Below are positions 10,401-23,600 of a stretch of 64,000 nucleotides of DNA, in pieces (position 1 is the first letter of the stretch; the number at the start of each line of letters is the position of its first letter). Both the position numbers and the translations under genes were made by a program. The DNA comes from Mytilus galloprovincialis (Eukaryota > Mollusca > Bivalvia > Mytilida > Mytilidae): positions 22,922,646 to 22,986,645 of the forward strand of contig NC_134844.1 in the NCBI RefSeq assembly GCF_965363235.1. Direction: 5' to 3'. The notes below the pieces were generated by a model that worked only from the letters and a program-made list of their open reading frames with translations, had not been told where the DNA came from and made no database searches.

Positions 10401-13400
10401 GTTGGCAGGTATGTAACAAGTCTTACTATTTTTATGCTCCATTTATGGGCAATATGTTTTCTAGTCTGTCCGTCCGTCCTGCTTCTGGTTATAAAGTTTA
10501 TGGTCGAGGTAGTTTTTGATGAAGTTGAAATCCAATCAACTTGAAACTTAGTACACATGTGTTCCTCTTGATATGATCTTCTTAATTACTGCCAAATTAA
10601 AGATTTTACCTAATTTTCATAGTCAACTGAACATAGAAAATGATTGTACGGATGGGAAATCCATGTACTTATGACCTTTTCTTGTTTGAAGAAAAAAAAT
10701 ACATTTTAACGATAATGGAACAAAGCAGCCTGGGTAAGTGGGGCTGCTTTTATGGTAATTCAAGTTACCTTTTATTCACCTTCTTCCACTTCAGAGCTAT
10801 CAGCTCTTTGATTTATTCCAATCCTGATAAGTTGGCTTAAGTTCTGAAATAACAATTTTTCAACCACATACTTGAAGCTACATGTATGTGGGCCCTGTTT
10901 AAACCAGGGCTTCCAAAACGGTCATATATTCTGTTCATTTGTATAATGTCCGGTAAAAGTCCGGCTGGGCATAGCATGACACGGTCATCTACTTTTTAGT
11001 TTTTGTGAAGGCTTTTTCAGTCATTTTAACATAATTCAAGTTCTTTTTGACCCAACATTTTGCCTTTAACTTCCACACATTTCTGGTCATAAAAGTGACA
11101 TGATGATTAATTACTATCAAAACAATTTTCTTTAATACTTTCTAATTTTAATCAAGGCTAATTAGTTGTTGGACAGCTGAAATCTACCTGTTCAGGTGAC
11201 AGGTAAACTATTTTCAGTACCGGACATCGTATAAATTGATCGGTCTATTCACAATTATTTTCTTACATTTCAGCTGTTTGTATCTAATTGATTTAGTCCA
11301 AAAGATTAAAATTATAAGAAATTAGTTTATCAACATGATTTGATGCAAAATTTAAAAAGGTTTTAAAGGAAAAATCGTCAGAACTATGTTGTATGAACTA
11401 GAACACGTGTGCGCATGTGCACCGGTGGGAAATTTAATTATGCATCCTACATTTCTTCAAAAATGCTAAAATTATCATTGATAACTGTATCTAACTATCA
11501 TTTCAAATATTTTGTTGAAGAAATAATGTGGAAAGAGCTTCTTCACTCAGACGTGCTTTGTAAACATACACAGATTTTACGTATCCGGGATATGGTCCAT
11601 GTTTTAACATTGTCAAGTCAACATCCTGTTTTTAGAAAAATGTGATTTTAAAAACGAAAGTAAAGTTTTTGACATTGTCATTTTGCACAAATAAAGAATC
11701 TAAGGGAGATATGAGCACAGTGATGTGCACACTTTGAATGATGCACTGCCAATTTAACAGTTTACATCTGAACATCAAATTCATATCAAAGTAAAGTTTA
11801 AAATCGTTTTTTTTTTAATCTAATGTCAATCATTGGAATGGCCATCTGATTACCATAATTGCCTTTTGTGACTAAGTCTTAAGGGATTAAAATTGGGATC
11901 AGATATAAAATGTCCGGCTGGCTCAAATATTTTTTGGAAGCCCTGGTTTAAACTAATGTATTATGCTCAAAATGTCCAAAGATGTATGTTTAAACCATTG
12001 TAAACACTTCAAACAAAGGATTTTATGATTTTAATTAGCATTTCAAGAAAGTGAATCATGATCTAACAAAATATTCCACTCTAGTGCTGATATAGCAGCC
12101 CTTTTGCACTTACTAAAAAAAAAAACTGACAGCAGGGACAACCTTGACACGTAGACAATTCAGAGCCTGCTCAGTGATACAATTATTAATCAACTTCACA
12201 AACTGCTTCCAATACAGCCAGAGCCAAGTGTAGGAAAGGCAGACAAGTTAACTTGCACTTGTCATAGTTGGTTTATGGAATAATTGTGGGTAGTACATGT
12301 CTCTAGGATATATGCATAAAAAAAACCTTGACCTTATTTCCATGGCCTCTGCTTTTAGTCTTGAATTATTTTGAAACATTTACATATAGTTAAATTATAT
12401 CTCATAGAGTGTCAGATCATATAGTTGCAATGATCAATAAAGCCAGCTGCTCTACATGAATTTAGCATACTATTATTTGTTCAGGTTAACTTACAGCCTG
12501 AAGGCTAAACAGAAAGAATAAACATTTAAGAAGGTTATTCAGGATAAGTAAGGAAATAAATTCAAATGGATGAAAGTTAATCACAGTACCACTATAGATT
12601 AGGTAAGAAAAAATATGACACCTGTATGTACATATGTACTGTAAATTCAGAAAATATTGTGTGCATTTATTATTGCGATTTTGTCATTTTAGACTAAAAT
12701 GCGATTTTGATTTCTGCGGTATTGAGAAAAATCCTGTTAAAAAATTTCAAAATGTGAGTTTAAATTATTGCGATTATAACCCTGACTCAGTTTTTGCATT
12801 AAATGTAATAAAAACAATAATTTATGAATTTACAGTACACGTATCAGTACTAATATTTATAAGATAACATTTGTTTTCCAGAAATGTATCTTGGCTTCAG
12901 TTTTATATGGAATCGTGTGAAAAACTTCATTTAAAATCACCTGAAAAATCAACACAGCACAGAAACTATGGAAATAAATTGTTTCAAGAGAAGAAATATA
13001 AAGATGCATTGGAATTTTATACACAGGTACAGAGGAAATATGCAGTACAGTTAAACATAAAACCTGGGTCATGTATGCACATGATGTATCTATGTAAATA
13101 CACATATATTCTATCATTTGTTCATGCTTTTATGAAATACAACCAAGAAAGAGAACCTACAATGTATTTAAAAATTTAATATCAAAACATTATAATTTGG
13201 TAGAATCAATAAGGTTTATCGTGTTTATGAAATGGGTTCACTCAAAATTATGAATTTTAAACGTTTTCTATTTGACTTTCAGTTACCTGTTTCCATGATT
13301 TTCCTAGTTTTATTTAGAATTATATAAAATAAGATGTTGAGTGAAATCCGTGAAAGTCGGACTCAAAATATCCAACAAAAGTTAACCGAAATAAATTAAA

Positions 13401-14695
13401 CATCTAAAAGGTACAAGTTCAGGTTAGGATACGCTATAAGTATTTTTTTTAACTTTCACCCCTATTATCAGTAAAATAAATCAAAACTTTGTACCAGATA
13501 AAAATGACATTTCTCCAACATGATACATACAAATGACATTTCTCCAATATGATGCATAAAAATGTAAACACTTCTCAGCTTTTTGAAACAAGTAGGATTT
13601 TTTTTGTGTTTTAAATATTATTTAATACTATATGAACTGAAAAATTTGACATTATATTCATGTATGATCAAGTATTAATTATTTACAAAAGATAATTGGA
13701 GTAAATGTCTTTAACCATGTTAACTGTTTTAGAGTGTAATGGAAGCACCAGATAAAACCAGAGATCTTGGTCTAGCTTATGGAAATCATTCAGCTGTCTG
13801 CTTCTACTTAAAATTGTATCAGGTATTTTATATAAATTTTAGAACTCCATTTAGTGATTTTATATTAATTTTACGGTACTTATTTTGTATTTTTTTCCTG
13901 AGCGCACACTGTGATGGGGACACAGAAATACAAGGCTTCCCTTTAGTCTTGTAATCCCTCACATGTGAACAACTCTTGAGATTTAAAAAAAACTATATCA
14001 AAGGTTTATATCAGGAAAATCTTGTGACTAGTTTGAAAAAACATGGAGATCAACTATTTTTAAAATGATAGAAAAATAAATTAAAAAATTCTAACATCCA
14101 GTGTAATTATCTCCCCTGAAATTGATTTGCTATTTTTTAGAGTAAAGATAAATTGCAATCAAAACTCAATTCCAACAAATTACAAAATGATGTGCATGAT
14201 CATTATTATCAAGAAATCTATTTTATTGACAATTACATTAGCTGCAGAAAGTAGTACACAACATATATGTATCTCTCTGTTTTACCTTCACTTGTATATA
14301 TTGACTAAGGAAGATATCTCATTTCAAAATATTATCTGAACATATCCCTTTGCTTTGTACATTAAAAATGTTCAACATTAGTTCACAATTCAAAATGAAA
14401 TCAATCTTATCACCTCAGTGCTCACAATCTTTTTGATTTGATTTGATTTGGTACAAGACCAATCAGTGCAGTTAAATATTTTATTGAAAAATTAGAGTCT
14501 AAAAAAGTTTGGAGTTGAATTCTTTTATTTGCAAGATAACATACTTCTTCATTTAGTGTGTTTTGTGTATTTTGTAGGAGACTATAGAATCTATCAAATT
14601 AGCATTTGATAACCAGTACCCAGAACCTACTTCATACAAACTGTATCTAAGATGGGCTCACTGTCTTTACCATACTGGAGACATGCAACAAGCAA
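7450..14695 (+). CDS. SMYD4: SMYD4 exons 1-4: start and N-terminal TPR region
   Basis: Exon 1 (7450-7586) begins MATIGNWQAATESIWKAS and ends phase 2 at a strong donor (GG then GTAAGA). Exon 2 (12882-13026) carries YGNKLFQEKKYKDALEFYTQ, the first TPR helix pair, matching human REEGNKKFQEKDYTGAAVLYS. Exon 3 (13733-13822) continues with YGNHSAVCFYLKLYQ (human HANRSAALFHLGQYE). Exon 4 (14578-14695) has YLRWAHCLYHTGDMQQAS (human LRKAECLVALGRLQEAS). Intron 1 is 5.3 kb and holds several repeat elements. TPR helices in SMYD4 are thought to bind partner proteins. Confidence 0.92.
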
Positions 14696-17600
14696 GTAAA
14701 AGTAATTGGTTAATATATTTTCTTTTGTTAAACTGAAACATAATTGTGTTTTGCCTTATTGCTGTCTAATTTTATTTTCAGATATATATAGTTTTAAATA
14801 GAACAGCATTCAAGCAATTTATACTGTTTACATTTATATAATGAACATTCATTATAAATAATTGCTGACCATTGAGTTAAATTACTATTGTCCTACCTCA
14901 TTTATTTTTATATGACCGCAAAACAAATAATTTTTGCGTTGTATAATGCTATCATGTTGTCAGCGTCGTCGGCCAAAGACAGATTTAATTTCTGAACAAT
15001 AACTTTAGTTTTAGTGGATAAATCTTTACAAGTTTTTACCTGAAGGTACAATACCACTAAAGGAAGGTTGGAATTGATTTTGGGGGTTATGGTCCCATTA
15101 GTTTTTTTGAATTGGGGGCCAAAAAGGGGGCCCAAAATAAGCATTTTTTTGTAGTTTTCAAACAATAACTTGTGTGTAAGTGTAGGAATCTCTCTGAAAT
15201 TATACCACAAGTTTCCATACCATAGAGGGATAGTTAGTATTGATTTTGGGGGGTTATGGTTTCAAAAGTTTAGGAATTAGGGGCCAAAAAGAAGCTCTAA
15301 ATAAGCATTTTTGTAGTTTTAAACAATAACTTGTGTTTAAGTGTGTGAATCTCTCTGAATAATACCACAAGTTTCCATACCATGGGGGGATAGTTAGTAT
15401 TGTCTTTGGGGGGTAATGGCTCAAAATATTTTGAAATTAGGGACAAAAAAGGGGGAAAACTAGGTTTTTCTGGTCAATGGACAAGGTTGCAGTCTTGTAA
15501 TTGACTGCTCCATAGGCTTACATGCTTACATGCAAAACAGCTGATCTTTGACCTGTATTATGGGTCATGCCACGAAGAATAAAAAGTTACGTAAACCTGA
15601 AGTCAAAAATTTTTTTTCTACTTTCTGTTTGCTGTTTTTACTAGGCCGCACCACTTCCAGTAAACATGATATCCTTTCACTTTCCTGGATTGATATCCCC
15701 CGAAAGATGCAAGATTTTTTTTTAAAGTCTATATATATATATTTCAATTAAGCATAAACCTATAATCAAACAGAAAAAATTGAGTTCAGACAAAAATTCA
15801 GAAAAAAATGCACTATTTTGTTTCCCTCCATGTTTTGACATGCACCGGAAACTGGAGTTGTAATACAAGACTGGTACCACAATAAAGTCAATTTAAAAGC
15901 AGTGTAAGGGAGGTAATTCATAAACATTTAACATACAATGTTGGGTATGTTCAGATTTACCTCCCTTATACTTCTTGTTAATTATGTATAAAGAAATGTC
16001 AGGTTATGGACTAATTGAAAAAAAGGGGGTGGTATTAGTTTTCAATGTTTTTTTTTCAAATTTGAAGAAGAAATCTTTAATTAATTTGTAAGATCTTGAC
16101 ATTTGTTTTGTGTAAGAAACCAATATAAAATCAAACATTAAATTGCAATCGGAATTTAGAGCTGTATCAAGCTTGGATGTTTTGTCCATACTTGCCCCAA
16201 CTGTTCAGGGTTCGACCTCTGCAGTCGTAAAAGGCCGCGCCCTGCGGAGCACCTGGTTTATTTGATGATTTTTTTTTTCATTATTATTACACATTTTCGG
16301 AGTAATTTATTAACCACCTTGTTAATTTTAAAATTACTATGTGAAAGTATATTTTAGATATGTTTAAAATATTATATAAAATTTAAATATTTCAATGCTT
16401 TATAGTATTCAATCATTAAAATATACCTTTTATATTATTAGAAGTAAATACTGCAAAAAAGGAAGTTTTTGAAAATAAAGAAATTGAAGAAAAAAGAAAA
16501 GGTATTTATATTACAACATAAACCCATGCAATTTCACTGTATATTTGTGATTTTTTTTTCAAGAATTAATATAAAGTTAGTACACAATTCTAGGATTCAA
16601 ATAGACATTTAACTTTTTACAACCATTCTCTATGATTATTTCTCTTAAAAATAGTCATACTAGATTTATGTGACTTTATTGCCAAAGTCTAGGCAATTTG
16701 CATGTTTTACAATTTCTCATATATGCTAATACAATGCCTATGAAATGTTTACACACTGCTTAGTTCTTTCAGTGACATGACAGTCATGTCAAGTATGTTT
16801 GATCATTATATTGAAGACTGGAAAAGTATTGTTAATTCACCCTCTTCCAGACAGGGAAATGGGCGTTTAAATTAAATTAAGAACATATATGATTTAAAGC
16901 AGGATTATGTTGTTGGAAACTACTGCAAACTATTGATGCTTTTTGTGAAAGAAGCGCCTTTGCAAAATTTAGATGTGGGGTAGCTCCTATTAGACTGGAA
17001 ACTTGGAGGTATGAAAATTTGATGCTGAAAGAGAGATGTTGTTTTAATTGTTTTAATACTGTTGAAGATGAATATCATGTTATTTTACATTGTCCTGTTT
17101 ATAATGATATAAGATAAGTTCTTTTTACTGAGTCTCTTAAAATTGATGAACATTTTTTAATAGTTTTACAGATTGTCAGAAAATGGTATTTTTATTTTCA
17201 AATCAAGATATTATAAGATTATGTTCCAAAACCTGTAATTTTATTCTGAAAAGACGCTGAGTAGTTTTTTATCGTACATAATAATTGAATATTTTTGTTA
17301 TATAATTTTACCATTCAGGTTTAATATTTATTATGTACATACATATTGTCTTAGCTGATTATCGTTTCTCATAAATTTGTACAGATTGGCTTATGTATAC
17401 AAAACGTTTCTTTTATAAATGTATTGTGTAATTTTATACATAAGGTGAGACTTGAATAAAATATTGAATTGAATTGACTTGTCTTAATTCACCGTCTTTG
17501 AAGGGAACCTCAGTGGCCTAGTGAATAATGAAAAGCTGGCTGTCACGAAATAGCCCAAAAAGATGTGCTAAAAAGTGGCATTAATAACCAACAATCAATC

Positions 17601-20600
17601 AATCTCTTTGATGTAAGAACATGTTTGTCATGTGCTCTTGGCACAGCTGTTTATATCAGGTACTGATGGTCTATAAAGGTTATAATGTTTCAGTTATATG
17701 TATTTTTATCATAAACAACATATATAAAATTTTGTTATATATTTATTCAAAGTGAAGCTGTTAGAGGAGATTAAATTATTGGATGAAAATATTGCTAAGA
17801 ACAGGTATGTGATACTTGATATTTTGAAATATCTGTAATGAAGTAGCAACCCAACAACATTAATTAGCCAAAATATAAACAAGGAGGTAATCATATTGTA
17901 AAGGGGTTTATATTGAGGCTCTTAAAATGCCTTTATTTAGAAAAGTTTCAAATAATTTTTATACGACCACAAAATTTTTTTTGCGTCATAAAATGGTATA
18001 TGTTGACGTTTGTGTCATCAGTGTCGTTTGCGTCGTCTTCAAAAGACACATGGTTTCCGGATAATAACTTTAGTTAAAGTTAATAGAAATCTATAAAATT
18101 TTAACACGATGTTTATAACCACAAAAGGAATGTTGGGATAAATTTTGGGGGTCATGGTTTCAAGAATTTAGGAATTATTGACCAAAAAAGGGCCCAAATA
18201 AGCATTTTTGTAGTTTTCAGTCAATAACTTGTGTTTAAGTGTATAAATCTCTCTGAAATTTTACCGCAAGTTTCTATACTACAAACGGATGGTTATTTGG
18301 GGGTTATTACTCAAATCTTTTAGCAATTAGGGGCATAATAAGGTGGAAAACAAAGTTTTTTTTCTGGTTAAGAGACAATTTTGACAATTTAAAAACAGTG
18401 TAAGGGAGGTAACTATATTCCATTTAAAGAATACTGTTATATAAAATGAATATGTTTTATAACCTCCCTTACACTGCTTGAAAATTATATATTAAGAAAT
18501 GATGATTGTCTTGAGGTGATTACCTGTAAAATTATTTTTAAAAGATACTACAAATATTAGTTAATATTAATTTTAACCATGACTGTATGTCATTTTATAT
18601 TTTAATATTTAATGATGTATTTAAATGAGTAGTAATTGTTGCAAACTCCATTAGAAATTTGAATTGAGATTATCGTTGGAATAAGGGAAAGGGGGAGGTG
18701 AAAAAAAATATAAGAAGGGGGAAATGTTGTACAATTTTTCTCATTTCAGATTTCAGAAGTTAAAATGAAAATTTCTTCATTAAATTAATAATAACACTAA
18801 AAATCAAAAGAAAATTTTTAGGTTCATTAGACCATATTCAATCTTTGTCAGAAACCTATGCTGTGTCAATTATTTAATCACAATCCAAATTCAGAGCTGT
18901 ATCAAGCTTGAATGTTGTGTCCATACTTGCTCCAACTGTTCAGGGTTCGACCTCTGCGGTTGTATAAAGCTGCACCCTGCAGAGTACCTGGTTATCAATC
19001 TTATAACTGATTTTATAAATCTAGATAGATAAGATTATTTTTATTCAAATGTGCAATGCAAATGCGATCAGTATGTAATACATATTATGTATAAATTCAT
19101 CATCATTAGACAGCTCTTTTCGGGGTGTCAGGGAGTCATACTTAACAATAAAACTTATTTTATCAACTAGTGTATTGTATTGAACGGTAGAAGTAATTTA
19201 AATATCACTCAATTACTTCAGGAGCTATGAAACAACTGAAGATAACAAAGAGGTTCAACCAGAGCTATTCCATGACAGGGATACAGTCCTAACACAGGCT
19301 TCCAGTGCTGTTACAATGAAGTTTCACAAAGACCGAGGACGATATCTACAGGTGAAATAATATCAAATTAAAGTAGAAGGAAAACAAAATTTAAAATGAT
19401 TATTTACTTAATCTATAAGAAGATTGATCGTTTATATAAATATACAGTGTTAATTTCCATTGTTTAACGCAAGCGTACATTTTAGATGAATAAATACGGT
19501 TCCTTATTTGTGCATTGTGATTAAAAATTTGTATGTTTTATTTACAACTCTGTCTTGTATTGTTCTGGTCGTATTACTTATTTGAATAATAATTAAACAT
19601 CTCTCTGTCAAACATAAACTATTATGGTGTAAATCATTAAGAGCAATCTTTTATTATCCTTGCAAAATAAGTCTATATCTCAGTATTGGTATTGTGAAAA
19701 AAAAAAACTTTTTTTGAAAATTAAGGACCAGTTTGTGACTTATTGTTAAGAAATTTACTTAAATTTGAAAAGATAGATTATAACTTATATATTATTTTTT
19801 TCTGTGTATTTCCAGGCCACATGTAAAATACCAGCAGGAAGTGTGATTATTGCAGAGAAACCCTTTGCCACAGTGTTGTTACCGGATCATTATCAAACAC
19901 ATTGTCATCATTGTATTGGTCAGCTGACTGCTGTTGTACCGTAAGTATTCAAGCTAAAACATTCCAAACTTGTCTAACAAGAGCATGTTTGCAACTGTAG
20001 AGATTATAGATTTTATTAGAGCCCCACTGTCCGTGTCTGCTCTATATCTAGAGAACTGTTATAATTTCATACTTAAACTTGACATGTATCTTAATGAACA
20101 CCAAAGGGTGTGTCATAATGTATGTACAACTTCCTAGGTCAAAGGTCAAGTTCAAAAACTTTGGTTTCAGTTGACAAACCCATGTCCTATGATAAAGATA
20201 CAAATTTTATACAACACAATATTCACAGCGGGCCCACAGAGATGGCTCACATCTCAATGATGTCTAGTTACCAATCAAACATGTAACAGAAACACGTGGT
20301 AGTATTACAACCAAATTATGCTTTTCTTCTTCACGTTTCTGTTGTGTAATCAAATTAAAAAAATGTGGTTGCTATAAAATTATCTTTTTTTCACAAATCT
20401 GATTCATTTCACCAAAAAGGAGGCCTTTAGTTCATCTGTTGTATTGCTAACCTGTCAACACTGTGAGGATAAACATTTTTGCTTATTTTATTTACATGCT
20501 TATAAAATGTGTATCTGTGACTTACTACTGTGCTTTTGAGATTGTTTTAATGATCCATGATTTGACTAGTTGTAGGAGATGTAGCACTGTATTATACTGT

Positions 20601-23600
20601 AGTGAGACATGTAGACAACAGTCCTGGTCAATATACCATCAAATAGAATGTCAGTATTTAGATATATGTCATTCTGTAAGTATTATTTTACAAATAATGG
20701 AAAAACATCAATTTAGATATTAAAAAAGAACAGATGAATTTGACAATTTTGTTCATTATGTATGCCAGGTTAATATGACTACTGTCAATACTGGTTATTT
20801 TGTTTAAGCTTAAACTCTTGGCATTATGTTTAATAGTCAACAAGATCAATACAGGGTTTAAGCTAGGATTTTGAGGTCTTTAGTCACTTTTGCGCGCTAT
20901 TAAAATGAACTTTTTTTTTGTTTAACAGCAAGGGACAAAGGATGTCTATTACTAGCTTCATCTTTGACTTTGTCAGATTTCAAAGGATTTATAGGCATGA
21001 TTGGCAGTTATTGTATGATTTGACTGTATTGGCCCTAATAATGAAAGATTCTGACATGGGGTTAGGAAATTTAGTTCACAATTTCTCTTCAGTTTGTTTC
21101 AGGGGACATTTTTACAGACACTTGTTTCTATCCATGGGAAGACCCACTATCAACATATATTTACGTTGATAGTGGGTCTTTCGATGGATAGAAACAAGTG
21201 CCTCGGGAAATTCCTGATCAACAAATGTTGGATTCTTTTTTAAACCAGGAATCACAGCAGAAATTAACTTAAATGATGTTCTCACTGCATAATCATCATC
21301 CTTATAAAACGTCTAAATCGATATTTGGATATCATTTCTATTAAGTTGGAACTGTATAAATCCTTTTTGGAAGGATTATAATGACTGTAAGGAGGTTGTA
21401 AACAATCAAGAATTGATCACATGTACTACTTTCGGTTTTAAAATGAAATGAAAACGGGAAGTGACACGTGGAAAATAAGTTCAAAACAAGTCCAGATTCA
21501 TCAGGAAATTATCATTTTTCAATTTAAATTAATTTAGTAAGAGATATATATTTGTCTCTCTTGTTTAAATGATACAAACATTTCGTATTTTATGTTTTTG
21601 GTGTCTATGAATAGTCATAGAAATACATTTGTACTTTCATGCATGTGTAGCACACAGTACAGGAAGCACCTGTTTGACTCGTGAAAACATTTCTGAACAT
21701 TTTGAATAAAGTTCTATATTTAAGATGAAGATTGTCGAAATTGTTTTTGAAGAAAATATATATCAAATATGACAAAAATGCCTTCGAATGACGAATCTAT
21801 GACAAACGAACTTCAAACTATGATCATCTGAGAAATATTGAAATTCAAATGTGAACTGTCTTGGGGGAAACAATTTTAATCAAATGACTAAATTATACTC
21901 CTGATTGTTATAATGCCAACTGACTGATTTTCCTGGGGAAAATAGTTATGATGGTCAGTTATGAGGTTTATTATAGCGAACCCTATGATAGTTTTCCATA
22001 GATTCACCTGCAAGTTACCTGTCGATTTAAACTTTTGGCAGTTCTATTGACCCATCTAACAAATACAACAGGTATTGTTCTCTGTATAGTTTATTCACTC
22101 AGACCTTTAAATTTCTTCTAGGAGAAATATATCACTCATTGATTAATATACCTGAACAAAAAATTGAACTGTCAATGATGAAAAAATACTTATACCAAAT
22201 TACTAAGAAAGGACTCACAAAACTGCATGTGGTGTTGTATTTATTCAATACCAAAAACTCGTTTTTAATGTGTTCAATATTAATAATGATTTAAAAATTA
22301 AAAGTTGATTTCTGATCAAATATTCAATAAATATTTTTGTGTGTTTGATAAATAAAAATTTGAATATTATTATTTTTAAATTAAGGTCTTCATAAACATA
22401 GTCTATAAATTAACAACAAAAAAAAACATGCAAATTCATTGGAAAATACTAAAAAATATGTCTAAAATAAACTTTTTATTATTAAATCAGATTTTATATT
22501 GAACAGATTGAAAATATATTAATGATATATTGAATAAATACAATATTGCATACAGTTTATGTGAGTTTATAGAAGTATTTCAATAAAAAAACAGATAATT
22601 TTTTGGTCAGGTAAATTAATCAATGAGTGATATATTTCTCCTAGAAGAAATTTAAAGGTCCTGGTGAATGAACTATACAGAGAACAATACCTGTTGTATT
22701 TGTTAGATGGGACAATAGAACTTACAAAAGTTTAAATCGACAGGTAACTTGCAGGTGAATCTATGGAAAACTATCATAGGGTTCGCAATAATAATTAATG
22801 GATGATGGACTCATCAGATGGCGATAAGCAGATTAGTTGTAATCACAACTTGTAACACCTGTTGCAAATGTTAATTACCTGGTGGTCATAAACTTGTCAA
22901 ATACATAAAGACAGGTAGATATATAGTATTTTAAAGCAAACAAAATTTTACACTTTCAAAATTTAAGTGATGAAAATTGATTTGAAATACTTTTGTCAAT
23001 GTGAAAACTGTTTTGTAACTAACGAAAGTGACGAACGCTAGCAAAATCACTGGGTCAATACCATAGATATCGCATTATGTATGTCTTTACGCATGAAGTC
23101 TGTAATATCGGTATACATACATGTCAACCTGACAATGAGAAATCATGTCATGACATGACATGATATGTCAAAAAGCGTGTGAAAACGCGTGACGTAGATG
23201 CGGACTTGTTAATATGAATGTGGTAATGTTCATAATTTCATACAAATTTGTGAATATAAAAAAACAATATATATTCTACTGTGAACTTTTATTGTATTAA
23301 GCAGTGGTCTGTTATGTTGCTTTTAAAGCACCACCACTAGGCACATATTCAAAACAACTGCCAGTTTCAAGTTTAGATATGGAGCTACCATTTGATTTTT
23401 AGGGGGGGGGGGGGGGTGGCTAGGATGAAAAATTTTGTCCTGCATTTTTTTTTAGTTGTAATCACTGTCCTGCCTTTTTATTTTTCACTCTATTCGGTCC
23501 TGCCTTTTTTTAAAAAGTTTATCCTGACTTTTTATGCCCCACCTACGATAGTAGAGGGGCATTATGTTTTCTGGTCTGTGGCTCCGTTCGTTCGTTCGTT

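Noticed and set aside
21119-21200. microRNA precursor
   Set aside because: A 36-bp stem with a 10-nt loop could fold, but it is near-perfect like a MITE foldback and lies among other inverted repeats; no mature-arm evidence from sequence alone.
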